Shown here piece after piece: positions 19,241 through 28,852 of a DNA stretch of 38,686 bases. Source of the stretch: Eubacteriaceae bacterium (GTDB lineage Bacteria > Bacillota > Clostridia > Eubacteriales > Garciellaceae); contig DUPX01000010.1 of assembly GCA_012838085.1 (NCBI GenBank), positions 1 through 38,686 on the forward strand, in the 5' to 3' direction. A program made the position numbers and the translations under genes. The stretch's first letter is position 1; every line of letters begins with the position of its first letter. The notes beneath the pieces were generated by a model that was given only the letters and a program-made list of their open reading frames with translations, was not told where the DNA came from and did no database searches.

Positions 19241-19345
19241 ATGAATAATTATTCATCGGCCTAGACGGTGGTTTTCTTATGCGGGCCCAAGGCCCTTTTG
19301 TGCTAGCTACTCCTTTATATTTTTACCTGCCGTATCTATATAATG

Positions 19346-19391
19346 ATATAAAAATATTTGATATAAATTTTTATATCAAATATTTTTATAT
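19346..19391. repeat. Perfect 22-bp inverted repeat, 2-nt centre, all-AT except one G/C pair
   Basis: atataaaaatatttgatataaa-tt-tttatatcaaatatttttatat paired base by base by hand. Confidence 0.9.
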
Positions 19392-19480
19392 AAGATGAAT
19401 GTATAAAACACTTCAAATATTAAATCAAAAAAACAAGAGTTAGCATTTATTAAAGGTACAGATGACCAAGAGGATTATAG

Positions 19481-19627
19481 GAAAAGCTTAGAACTCCAGC
19501 CCATTGTTGGAGATGTCAAACTGAATTATCATATGAAGATAAAATCTGCAAAGATTGTAATGGATATATTTGCCCAAAATGTAGAGAATGTCTTTGTAAC
19601 CTTTTTGCATGGAATAAAAGAACATAA
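19481..19627 (+). pseudogene. Small Cys-rich zinc-ribbon-like fragment
   Basis: Open frame HCWRCQTELSYEDKICKDCNGYICPKCRECLCNLFAWNKRT*; no start codon in frame, so probably a remnant. Confidence 0.45.
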
Positions 19628-20058
19628 TATTTGTTGTTAACAGATCAAATAGGATATTTGATAAGATGAAATACAAACAGTTTTAATAATAGATAGGGTG
19701 ACCCATAAATCTTTTAAAATTATATGAATGAGTATTCTTACAAAATAAAGGAAACAGAGGATTTGTTAAACAGTAACAATTAATTTTTTACCACCTGGTA
19801 CAGATTTCGGTTGACAAATACAAGAAGAATGCTAACAGATGACAAAAACATTAGTTATACTAAAAGGTCCCCTATAATCCTATAAAAGAAGAAAAATAAA
19901 TATTATTAAGGAAAAACCTTTATTCTTAATATTATTAAAACAAAGAATAAATGGGTAGTAATATAATATTGAAATTTATTTAAGTTTTATGAAATGCATC
20001 CTATGGAAATAACACAAAAAAATAGTTTTTAACCAATGAAAGGAGTTGGACAGAGTTT

Positions 20059-20982
20059 TTGTATTTTATTAGGGTATTCAATAAAGTATTAACTTTATTT
20101 CTTATTATTATAATTGGATATATTGGAAGAAAATTTAAAGTATTGGATGGAAAAATAATTAAGGGATTAACCGGTTTAATGGTAAATATCACCCTCCCTG
20201 CCCTATTGGTAAATTCAATAAATCAGGACTTTTCTCCAGAGTTGTTGGCAGGAGGCATTAAGATGCTATTGATTTCAGTCGGTGTATATGGATTATCCCT
20301 AATTGTCGCCCTATTTGCACCCTATTTTTTAAAGACAAAGAATAAGGAAGATTTAGGTGTATATCAGTTTATGATTATGCTATCTAATGTAGGTTTTATG
20401 GGCATCCCTGTTTTAAGTGCTATATTTGGAGAATGGGTGTTATTTTATGTAGGGATTTATAATTTGCCCTTTAATTTTGTTGCCTTTTCCATAGGATTAA
20501 TGATGTTAAATCAAGGAAATACTAATGGAAAGTTTAATCCCAGATTATTTTTAAGCCCAGGGGTAGTATCCATATTTGTAGGATTGATTCTTTTTGCCTT
20601 TAATATAAATTTGCCTGAAGCTATCGATGGAACCCTAAACCTTGTTGGGGATACAACTACTCCTCTATCTATGTTGGTCATTGGGGGAATGCTAGCTGAA
20701 GTCAAAATGAAGGAAACTTGGAGCAATTGGAGAATTTACATAGTAAGCTTAGTACGTTTAATCATATTGCCCTTACTAGTCTTTATTATTATAAAGCCCT
20801 TTGCAGAAGATGTATATATGTTGGCAATACCTGTAATGGTTACTGCTATGCCCGCTGCTTCCTTTGTATCGGTACTTGCCGACCAATATGGGGGTAATGC
20901 AATATTAGGCTCTCAGGGGGTTTTTCTCTCCACCTTATTTTCAGTGATCACCATCCCCTTATTGGCCTTATTATTTGCATGA
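20059..20982 (+). CDS. AEC (auxin efflux carrier) family transporter
   Basis: LIIIIGYIGRKFKVLDGKIIKGLTGLMVNITLPALLVNSI, NVGFMGIPVLSAIFG, PLSMLVIGGMLAEV; TTG start at 20059. Confidence 0.9.
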   Translation: MYFIRVFNKVLTLFLIIIIGYIGRKFKVLDGKIIKGLTGLMVNITLPALLVNSINQDFSPELLAGGIKMLLISVGVYGLSLIVALFAPYFLKTKNKEDLGVYQFMIMLSNVGFMGIPVLSAIFGEWVLFYVGIYNLPFNFVAFSIGLMMLNQGNTNGKFNPRLFLSPGVVSIFVGLILFAFNINLPEAIDGTLNLVGDTTTPLSMLVIGGMLAEVKMKETWSNWRIYIVSLVRLIILPLLVFIIIKPFAEDVYMLAIPVMVTAMPAASFVSVLADQYGGNAILGSQGVFLSTLFSVITIPLLALLFA

Positions 20983-21207
20983 TAAACGCATAGAATAGGA
21001 GTTTTTAAAATTATATTAAAGGTTTGCATATTCTGGAATATAAAGTTTGGGTACCTAAATAGAGCTGAATAACACATTGTTAAAAGATTTAATCATAATT
21101 TAGTCTTTAATTAATATATGAAATTGTAGTTAGGTTCTAAAAATTATAAAATAAAAAAGACAGTAACTTTTTATTTCTAGAAGCCTGTCATAATTACAAG
21201 GTTAAAA

Positions 21208-21284
21208 TGGCGTGCCCAGCAGGATTCGAACCTGCGACCTCCTGATTCGTAGTCAGGCACTCTATCCAGCTGAGCTATGGGCAC
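21208..21284 (-). tRNA. tRNA-Arg (anticodon ACG)
   Basis: GTGCCCATAGCTCAGCTGGATAGAGTGCCTGACTACGAATCAGGAGGTCGCAGGTTCGAATCCTGCTGGGCACGCCA; full cloverleaf with encoded CCA. Confidence 0.97.
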
Positions 21285-21515
21285 AATAGCTACTTAACGA
21301 TGTTTATCTTAACATAATTTGAACTATAAATCAATTTATTATTTTCTAATAATAGCATCAATATACTATTTTCTGTAAGGTTTATTAAAAAATTTTTATA
21401 ATATTGTTTTATTTTAATATATAGAAATACTAAGCCTATATGATATAATAAATTAATTATTTGATAGGTTAATTTCAAGCATTTAATATGTAAGCTATAA
21501 AGGAGTTTTGTAATT

Positions 21516-22379
21516 ATGAAAATTGGTGCCCGTATTTTTAAAACTGCCCTAGCTGTAGTTATTTGTATATATTTTGGCTACTTTTTAAAGGGTAGTTCTG
21601 GATTTATGGCTGCCGTTGCCGCTATTATCACCATGCAAGGAACCTTTAGCGACTCTTTTAATAAAGGAAAGGGTAGGCTTTTTGGCACTATAATAGGGGC
21701 CCTTTTCGGATATGTTTTTGCTCTGATTCTTACTGGCAATCCCATTCTTATAGGTATAGGTATTATACTGATTATTTACATTTGTAATATTTTAAAATGG
21801 AGGAATGCCATTGTTATTGCCTGTGTGGTTTTCCTGTCTATAATGTTGGAATCCCATGATAATATTTTACAATATAGTGTTTTTCGTCTATTGGACACCT
21901 CTGCTGGTATTATTATAGCCCTTCTGGTCAATTATTTTGTATTTCCCCATAAGCCTTTAGAGGCCGTCTATAATGAGTGTAATAGGTTAATGGAAGAATT
22001 TCCAGAAGTAATTGATAAGGTATTGAATAAAAAAGAAAATCTTCCTTTAGAAGGCCTTTATGATGATATAATAAATTTGCGGGAAAAGGCTCTAATTAAT
22101 GAATATGATTTAATTCTCCATCAAGAGGATGAAAGGGAAGTTAAAAGGCTGGACAATATTATTGAGGGGCTTTTAACCATCTATGAGCATTTAATTTTTA
22201 TAGAGGAGTTAAGAAACACCAAGTCTATATTTGTACCTGCAGAAATAATTGGAGATGCAGTGGAAGAAAGAAAGCTACCAGATATCATTATTGAATTCCA
22301 CAAACAACAAATTTACAAAAAATGGAATAGAATAAAAAGATTATGGGACAATAAAAGAATAAAAGCTAGAACAATATAA
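21516..22379 (+). CDS. Aromatic acid exporter (FUSC/ArAE-like) family membrane protein
   Basis: MKIGARIFKTALAVVICIYFGYFLKGSSGFMAAVAAIITMQGTFSDSFNKGKGRLFGTIIGALFGYVFAL; then soluble coiled C-terminus. Confidence 0.8.
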   Translation: MKIGARIFKTALAVVICIYFGYFLKGSSGFMAAVAAIITMQGTFSDSFNKGKGRLFGTIIGALFGYVFALILTGNPILIGIGIILIIYICNILKWRNAIVIACVVFLSIMLESHDNILQYSVFRLLDTSAGIIIALLVNYFVFPHKPLEAVYNECNRLMEEFPEVIDKVLNKKENLPLEGLYDDIINLREKALINEYDLILHQEDEREVKRLDNIIEGLLTIYEHLIFIEELRNTKSIFVPAEIIGDAVEERKLPDIIIEFHKQQIYKKWNRIKRLWDNKRIKARTI

Positions 22380-22402
22380 ATCTTGTTCTAGCTTTTATTC
22401 TT
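22355..22402. terminator. Bidirectional terminator between convergent ArAE-like gene and proS
   Basis: aagaataaaagctagaacaa-N8-ttgttctagcttttattctt, 20-bp perfect inverted repeat. Confidence 0.85.
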
Positions 22403-23840
22403 AATAAGCTCGGGCAAAATATGCCATATCCTTAGCCTCTTTACTACAACATACGCATTTTGTAGAACCAATATCCTCCTGTTCAAAAGGAATACAACGT
22501 AAGGTAGCCCCAGTATCTTCCTTTATTTTATCTTCACATTCCCTCTCTCCACACCACATTGCCTTTATAAAGCCTGGTGTGGCATTAATAGTGTTTGAGA
22601 ACTCCTCCATATCTTTAGCTATAAAGGTCTTTTCTTCCCTAGCCTTTAATGCCTTATCAAATAAACTTTGCTGAATATCATCTAGAAGTTTTTTAATGTT
22701 TTCCTCTAGATTTTCCATTGGTAAGGTGGTCTTTTCTTCACCATCTCTACGGGCTATAACCACTTGATTATTGGCTATATCCCTAGGCCCTATTTCTAGT
22801 CTAATAGGAACACCTTTCATTTCCCATTGGTTGAATTTCCAGCCTGGGGAATATCCTTCACTATCATCTATCTCCACTCTATACTCTTTCTCTAATTCTG
22901 CCTTAATCTCATAAGCCTTATCCAATACCCCTTCTTTATGTTGGGCTACTGGTATTATCACTACTTGGATAGGTGCTATTTTGGGAGGTAGAACCAAACC
23001 ATTATCATCACTATGGACCATTATCAATCCACCAATTAACCTGGTAGATATTCCCCATGAGGTATGGTATGGGTATTCTATATCTCCCTCCCTACCAGTA
23101 AAGGTAATATCAAAAGCCTTTGTAAAATGCTGACCTAGATTATGGGAGGTTCCTGATTGTAATGCCTTCCCGTCATGCATCAATGCCTCCATTGTATAGG
23201 TGGAAAAAGCACCTGCAAACTTTTCCTTTTCACTTTTTTTGCCCACTACCATAGGTATAGCCAAATATTCCTCTGCCACTTCTTGATAAATTCCCAGCAT
23301 CTTTAAAGTTTCTTCCTGTGCTTCATCATAGGTTTCATGTAGGGTATGACCTTCCTGCCATAAAAATTCTGCTGTCCTTAGGAAAGGGCGGGTGCTCTTC
23401 TCCCATCTAACTACACTACACCATTGATTATATAGATAAGGCAACTCCCTCCATGATTTTAACCATTTGGAATACATACTACAGATTATGGTTTCTGATG
23501 TTGGCCTAATGGCTAATCGCTCTGCCAACTCTTCATTCCCCCCGTGGGTTACCCAAGCTACCTCCGGTGCAAAGCCCTCCACATGTTCCGCTTCTTTTTG
23601 TAGTAGGCTTTCCGGAATTAACAGAGGAAAATACATATTTTTATGTCCTGTTTCCTTAAACCTTTTATCGTAAGCCGCCTGTATATTTTCCCATATTCCA
23701 TAGCCATAAGGTCTTATTGTCATAAATCCCTTTACTGGGGAATAGTCTACTAATTCATTTTTTAATATTACATCCGTATACCATTGGGCAAAGTCCTCAC
23801 TTCTAGGTGTGATTTCTAATACCTTTTCTTTTTTTGCCAT
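22401..23840 (-). CDS. proS: Prolyl-tRNA synthetase (short/eukaryote-archaeal type)
   Basis: [72 protein letters not shown]-terminal Cys-rich zinc domain ending YFARAY. Confidence 0.96.
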   Translation of the reverse strand: MAKKEKVLEITPRSEDFAQWYTDVILKNELVDYSPVKGFMTIRPYGYGIWENIQAAYDKRFKETGHKNMYFPLLIPESLLQKEAEHVEGFAPEVAWVTHGGNEELAERLAIRPTSETIICSMYSKWLKSWRELPYLYNQWCSVVRWEKSTRPFLRTAEFLWQEGHTLHETYDEAQEETLKMLGIYQEVAEEYLAIPMVVGKKSEKEKFAGAFSTYTMEALMHDGKALQSGTSHNLGQHFTKAFDITFTGREGDIEYPYHTSWGISTRLIGGLIMVHSDDNGLVLPPKIAPIQVVIIPVAQHKEGVLDKAYEIKAELEKEYRVEIDDSEGYSPGWKFNQWEMKGVPIRLEIGPRDIANNQVVIARRDGEEKTTLPMENLEENIKKLLDDIQQSLFDKALKAREEKTFIAKDMEEFSNTINATPGFIKAMWCGERECEDKIKEDTGATLRCIPFEQEDIGSTKCVCCSKEAKDMAYFARAY

Positions 23841-23865
23841 TTTACTCCTCCTTGTTATCTAAATA

Positions 23866-23973
23866 TGCCTTCAGCTAATTGGCTATCTACTTAAAGGAAC
23901 CCTAAGATTCCTTGGACAATTGTTATGGAACTTTATTTCTTTTCTTAACTGGATAGGGGAATTCCCTTGAATC
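23866..23973 (-). repeat. Diverged repeat copy B in proS 5' leader
   Basis: Aligns with 24205..24305 in the same orientation; about 50 of 70 core positions identical by hand with one 2-nt gap. Confidence 0.65.
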
Positions 23974-24186
23974 AAAAAAACCTCCTTCCCATCAAAGGGA
24001 CGAAGGTTACTCGCGGTACCACCCTAATTAATAGATCCATTCTATTCTCTCAAATACTATAACGGTTTACACCGAAGATTTTTAAGTCTTAGCTCCAGGG
24101 TGGGTTCAAAGATTGTATAGGATTTTCAGCCTAGATCCTATTCTCTAACTTCTATACCTTTTACTAGCCCTTTCTCAGCCTTTATG
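23974..24186 (-). promoter_or_regulatory. T-box leader of proS
   Basis: Minus strand: TTAATTAGGGTGGTACCGCGAG T-box, terminator CCTTCGTCCC...GGGAAGGAGGTTTTTTT; specifier context TTGAA-CCC-ACCC fits a Pro codon. Confidence 0.9.
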
Positions 24187-24204
24187 TAAATTTAATTATT
24201 TAAA

Positions 24205-24305
24205 GGTGCCTTTGGCACTTCGCTAATAAGCCCTAGGTTTCCTTCGACGGTTGCTATGCAACCTGAGCACCTTCCTTAAATCGGCAGGGGAGGTTCCCCT
24301 TGCAA
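24205..24305 (-). repeat. Structured repeat copy A upstream of the proS T-box
   Basis: Minus strand has stacked hairpins AGGGGA-ACC-TCCCCT, GGTTGC-ATA-GCAACC and GTGCC-AAA-GGCAC; homologous to copy B. Confidence 0.65.
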
Positions 24306-24356
24306 ATCCTATTTTTTATTTAATATAAAGTACTACTTAATACTAAATAAAAAAGA

Positions 24357-24447
24357 TGGCGGAGAAGGAGGGATTTGAACCCTCGCACCGGTTACCCAGC
24401 CTATGCCCTTAGCAGGGGCACCTCTTTAGCCACTTGAGTACTTCTCC
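24357..24447 (-). tRNA. tRNA-Ser (anticodon GCT)
   Basis: GGAGAAGTACTCAAGTGGCTAAAGAGGTGCCCCTGCTAAGGGCA...GGGTTCAAATCCCTCCTTCTCCGCCA with long variable arm. Confidence 0.96.
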
Positions 24448-24459
24448 ACATTTTATCTA

Positions 24460-24549
24460 TGGCGGAGGGGGTGGGATTCGAACCCACGGTCCCTTACGAG
24501 ATCACTGGTTTTCAAGACCAGCTCCTTACAACCACTCGGACACCCCTCC
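24460..24549 (-). tRNA. tRNA-Ser (anticodon TGA)
   Basis: GGAGGGGTGTCCGAGTGGTTGTAAGGAGCTGGTCTTGAAAACCAG...GGGTTCGAATCCCACCCCCTCCGCCA. Confidence 0.96.
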
Positions 24550-24708
24550 GTATTTTCGGACACTCTAAATATTAACATATTAGTGATTCAATGTCAAATA
24601 AAAAAACTTCTTAAAAAGGCACTATTTCAAGGTTTTATTTGCTTATTTTTCCTATATAAAAGTTTGATTTAGCAGGACAATAATCCTGCTAAATCTCTAG
24701 TAAAATTA

Positions 24709-25947
24709 CTATAAAAGAGTTGCTTTTCTTTCAAATCGAGCTATTACCTTTCCATTTTTTATTACATATTTTCTAGATGCCCTTAATCTCAAGGCCTCTT
24801 GAACATTTGGTGCATCTATTATATTTAAATCTGCACTATTGCCAACTTCTATTCCATATTTCATATCTGGATCAAATATTCTCGCCGCATTTTTTGTTAA
24901 CATATCAAAGACTATTCTTGCAGTCTTTGGAGTATTATATTGGGCTGTATAGGCACATATCAATCCATAGTCTAAGGGGTCCCCTGTTCCATATATATGA
25001 AAGCCATCGCAAATGGTATCTTGAGCTGTTGCTACATTTATACCATAGTCCACCATTTCTCTAATCCTAGTAACACCCCTAGTTCTAGGTTCACTATCTA
25101 TACCCATTATAGCAAGGGTTTGTGTGTTTGTACAAACATTAAAGTCCGACATTTTTAAGAGCTCCATTACCTTGTCAGCATGGGATTGATTCTGATAGGC
25201 TATAGAGGTACAATGACCTCCTGTTACCCTTCCTTCCATATCTTCTTCCATAGAGCGAACTGCAGTATATTCTAGTGATCTATCAAACATATCCTTTGAT
25301 TGGTCTATATGCATATCAATAAGGGCATTATACTCATTGGCTATTTCAAAGACTAAATCCACATGATCTTTAGCATAGGAATCCAACCACTCTGCTGCAG
25401 GCATACCTCCTACCACATCTGCCCCTTTTTCCATAGCTTTCCACATCAGAGCCTCTGTACCCTTATTGGAAAATATACCTTCCTGAGGGAAAGCTACAAT
25501 TTGAATATCACAAATATCTTTACATTCTTCCTTAGCCGCCACTACCCCTTCCAATCCTACTAAATTTGCTATATTATCAATATCTACATTAGTCCTTATC
25601 TTGGTAGTCCCAAAGGCTACACATTCTTTAATGGCCCTAACTGCCCTGTCTTTTACATCTTCTGGAGTGTATCTTCTCTTCCTATCATGCATTATCTTTA
25701 TTGATTCTTCTAATGTTTCCACTTTGCTCTCCCGTCCACCTATGGATGTATAGACTTTGTCCAAATGCATATGAGGATTAACAAAAGTGGGAGTAACTAA
25801 ACTGCCCTCTGCATCAATTACTTCACATTCATCATAGCCGCTTATATCAATTTTTTCAGCTATCTCCTTGTACTTTCCTTGGTCATCAATTAGAATATCC
25901 ATCTTATTAGATTCATCTAAAAGGGTTGCATTTTTGATAAGTAACAT
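24709..25947 (-). CDS. Cytosine deaminase-like amidohydrolase
   Basis: VTPTFVNPHMHLDKVY, GTTKIRTNVDID, LIDMHIDQSKD, VTGGHCTS, NVATAQDTICDGF; CodA/AtzC-type layout. Start refined to ATG at 25947 after AAAGGAGTG. Confidence 0.8.
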   Translation of the reverse strand: MLLIKNATLLDESNKMDILIDDQGKYKEIAEKIDISGYDECEVIDAEGSLVTPTFVNPHMHLDKVYTSIGGRESKVETLEESIKIMHDRKRRYTPEDVKDRAVRAIKECVAFGTTKIRTNVDIDNIANLVGLEGVVAAKEECKDICDIQIVAFPQEGIFSNKGTEALMWKAMEKGADVVGGMPAAEWLDSYAKDHVDLVFEIANEYNALIDMHIDQSKDMFDRSLEYTAVRSMEEDMEGRVTGGHCTSIAYQNQSHADKVMELLKMSDFNVCTNTQTLAIMGIDSEPRTRGVTRIREMVDYGINVATAQDTICDGFHIYGTGDPLDYGLICAYTAQYNTPKTARIVFDMLTKNAARIFDPDMKYGIEVGNSADLNIIDAPNVQEALRLRASRKYVIKNGKVIARFERKATLL

Positions 25948-26252
25948 AATTCTCACTCCTTTTTTGTTTTTATTGCCTAGGCTTTTTTTACCCTAAATCT
26001 AATATAGTAAACTTATAATAGGGATATCATCAATCAAATATATCTTAAGGAATGGCTGAAATCATAAGCAAACTTAAAACCTTTTTTGTTTAAATATTGA
26101 GCAACAACTATTCTATTATTTGTAATTATGACATTATTATAAAAACTTATGTAAGAAATTGTTTAATCTGCCCAAAATTTGTTATTTCTATCTTATTTAC
26201 AATTATTAATAGTATAATTATATAAGCGACTATTTTATTTAGGAGGTTAGAG

Positions 26253-28151
26253 ATGAAAGTATTAGAAGGGAGAATTATAAGGATAAACTTAAGTACCGGT
26301 GAGATTAAAACTTTTTTATCAAAGGAATTTTATAAATATTTTGGTGGAAGAGGTTTTGGCTCCTGGGTCTTATTAAATGAATTATCAAAAGATGTTAAAC
26401 CTATTTCTGAAGAAAATAAAGTGATTATTGCAACAGGATGCTTTACCGGCACCACCCTCCCTGGTTCTTCTAGAGTATCCTTATCTACAAAAAATGCATT
26501 AAGTGGAGGAATTTGTTATTCTAGCGGTGGAGGTGATTTTGGACCAGAATTTCGTAAAGCTGGCTATGATGCCATTATTATTGAAGGCAAATCTCCAAAA
26601 CCCCAATATCTCTTTATAGATGATGGTAAAATTGAACTTAGAGATGCTTCCCATCTATGGGGATTGACTACCTGGGATACTGAGGACAGAATTAAGGAGG
26701 AATTCTCTGATCCAAGTATTAGGGTACTATCTATTGGACCGGCAGGGGAAAATCTATCTAAGATTGCCTGTGTAATGATTGATAAGGCCCATGCTCTTGC
26801 TTGGGGTGGTAGCGGTGCTATCTTAGGCTATAAAAATCTTAAGGCTATTGGGGTGAGAGGTAGTAAGGATATACCTATTTACGATAAAGCCACCTTTGAT
26901 AAGGTAGTAGATAGCTATAGACATGTTCTACTTTCCTCTCCCGCTTCTGCTGCCCTTAGAAAAGGGGGTACCCATGGCATGGCAGGAGTAGGGGGCTGGA
27001 GTGGTAAGGTACCTACCTCTGTTCGAAATCTTCAAGAAGAGTATTGGGAACCAGAAAAGATAAAAAAAGTTTCAGAAGAAGCATATAAGCCCTATGAAAA
27101 GAAAAGAACCCGTTGTTATAATTGTCCTTTAGCTTGTCTTCACTACTATGAAATGGAAAAGGATGGTGAAGTGTTAGCCTGTGAAGGTATGCATGCTAAC
27201 TCTGTAAGGGGTTTTGCTTCAAATTGGGATATAGATGATGCCTTTGATGTTTTAAAAATCCATAGTCTATGCAATAAGTATGGCCTAGATGTTGATGGAG
27301 TTTCTGCTACTGTTGCTTGGGCAATAGAGTGTTTTGAAGAAGGAATTCTTACTGAAGAAGACACCTTAGGTCTTCAACTAAAATGGGGTAATTCTAAGGA
27401 CTTGATTAAATTAGTGGAGCAAATTGCCCTAAGAAAGGACTTTGGGGATCTCTTAGCAAAGGGTGTATATAATGCCTCTAAGATTATTGGGAGAGGTAGT
27501 GAAAAATACGCAATGCAAATAAAGGGAGTAGGAATTAATGAGCAAGGCGTTCATTCCCATAAGGCCTGGTCCTTAGCTATTGCTACCAGTACTAGAGGCG
27601 GTGGTCACTTAAGCGGTGCACCCCAAACAGAGAACCGTCAAATTCCACCAGAGGTAGGTAAATGGTTATTTAATAATCCAGAAGCAGGTATTCCAAGCTC
27701 TTATAATGGAAAGGGTAAATTAGTTGCCTGGTTTGAAAAATATAAGGTTATTATTGATTCTATCGGTATTTGTTATTTTGATGCAGGATGGTATGAGGTA
27801 GCCCTTTCTGATATTAGAAACTATACTAAAATGTATGAAGCATACACTGGAGAGGAAATTAGTCCTGACCAAATGTGGACAAGGGCTGAATGGGTTCTTA
27901 ACTTTGAAAGAGCCTTTAATACCCTCCATGCAGATTTTAGCCGTAAGGATGATTATTTACCAGAACGTATAATGAAAGAACCACTAAATGTAGGACCCTT
28001 TAAAGGAGAATATATGGATCGGGAAAAATTTGATAAAATGCTAGATGAATACTATGAAGTACAAGGCCTAGATAAAAATACCGGCTTACAAACTAAGGAA
28101 CAATTAGCTGGATTGGGAATGGATTTTCTAATTACCTATCTTGGATTATAA
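26253..28151 (+). CDS. Aldehyde:ferredoxin oxidoreductase (tungsten AOR) family protein
   Basis: LEGRIIRINLSTGEIKTFLSKEFYKYFGGRGFGSWVL, RCYNCPLACLHYYE (CX2CX3C) and late Cys in DSIGICYFDAGW. Confidence 0.93.
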   Translation: MKVLEGRIIRINLSTGEIKTFLSKEFYKYFGGRGFGSWVLLNELSKDVKPISEENKVIIATGCFTGTTLPGSSRVSLSTKNALSGGICYSSGGGDFGPEFRKAGYDAIIIEGKSPKPQYLFIDDGKIELRDASHLWGLTTWDTEDRIKEEFSDPSIRVLSIGPAGENLSKIACVMIDKAHALAWGGSGAILGYKNLKAIGVRGSKDIPIYDKATFDKVVDSYRHVLLSSPASAALRKGGTHGMAGVGGWSGKVPTSVRNLQEEYWEPEKIKKVSEEAYKPYEKKRTRCYNCPLACLHYYEMEKDGEVLACEGMHANSVRGFASNWDIDDAFDVLKIHSLCNKYGLDVDGVSATVAWAIECFEEGILTEEDTLGLQLKWGNSKDLIKLVEQIALRKDFGDLLAKGVYNASKIIGRGSEKYAMQIKGVGINEQGVHSHKAWSLAIATSTRGGGHLSGAPQTENRQIPPEVGKWLFNNPEAGIPSSYNGKGKLVAWFEKYKVIIDSIGICYFDAGWYEVALSDIRNYTKMYEAYTGEEISPDQMWTRAEWVLNFERAFNTLHADFSRKDDYLPERIMKEPLNVGPFKGEYMDREKFDKMLDEYYEVQGLDKNTGLQTKEQLAGLGMDFLITYLGL

Positions 28152-28190
28152 AATAAAAGCTATGACTTTTTGTCATAGCTTTTATTTTAT
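28148..28190. terminator. Bidirectional terminator between AOR and rubrerythrin-like gene
   Basis: ataaaataaaagctatgac-ttttt-gtcatagcttttattttat, 19-bp perfect stem. Confidence 0.88.
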
Positions 28191-28192
28191 CT

Positions 28193-28687
28193 TTAGAAGG
28201 GTGAAAATCCCATGTCAAACCAATTTTCTTGGGTATAGCTTTGGTATTCTTGGTATAGTATTCTTCTATGCTCCTCTTCCCAATCTGCCAACTCTTCATA
28301 CATTTTTTTACCTGCCGGATCCTCAGTATTCTTTGCCGCCTTTTTATAGAACTCCGCTAAATCATTCTCTATAAGATAAGCCATCCTTATAACTGAAATA
28401 TCCCCCAAACCTGTCTCCATATCAGATAGTTCTTTATCCAATCTTTCCTTAAAAAAGTCCTTTTCTCTCATGGATTTTATGTCAACTACTTGAAAGGATT
28501 GTCCTTCGGCTATTAAATCCTTTTGCTTCTTTAATAATTCATAGTGTTCCAACTCCATTTCAGCCAATCCTGCAAAAATATTCTGTATTCTTTTATTCTT
28601 TCCCTTAGAAGCTAAATTTTTATAAAAGTCGTGGCCTTCAATTTCCATCTTAATGGCATACTCCAATACCTGTAATTGCTTTTCCAA
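28193..28687 (-). CDS. Ferritin-like (rubrerythrin-type) diiron protein
   Basis: LEYAIKMEIEGHDFYKNLASKGKNKRIQNIFAGLAEMELEHYELLKK and IENDLAEFYKKAAKNTEDPAGKKMYEELADWEEEHRRIL: two ExxH four-helix motifs. Confidence 0.88.
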   Translation of the reverse strand: MEKQLQVLEYAIKMEIEGHDFYKNLASKGKNKRIQNIFAGLAEMELEHYELLKKQKDLIAEGQSFQVVDIKSMREKDFFKERLDKELSDMETGLGDISVIRMAYLIENDLAEFYKKAAKNTEDPAGKKMYEELADWEEEHRRILYQEYQSYTQENWFDMGFSPF

Positions 28688-28852
28688 AAAACCACCCCTT
28701 TATCTATTTTAATTATTTCTACCCTATTATTTAATAAGGTAAACTGTAAATATCCATAATACTGGTTTTAATTTACAAAATATTATTAGTTGTCTATCTA
28801 AAACAGTAAAAAGAATTAACTAAAGCTTATTGTATAATCTTTATCAAAAAAA

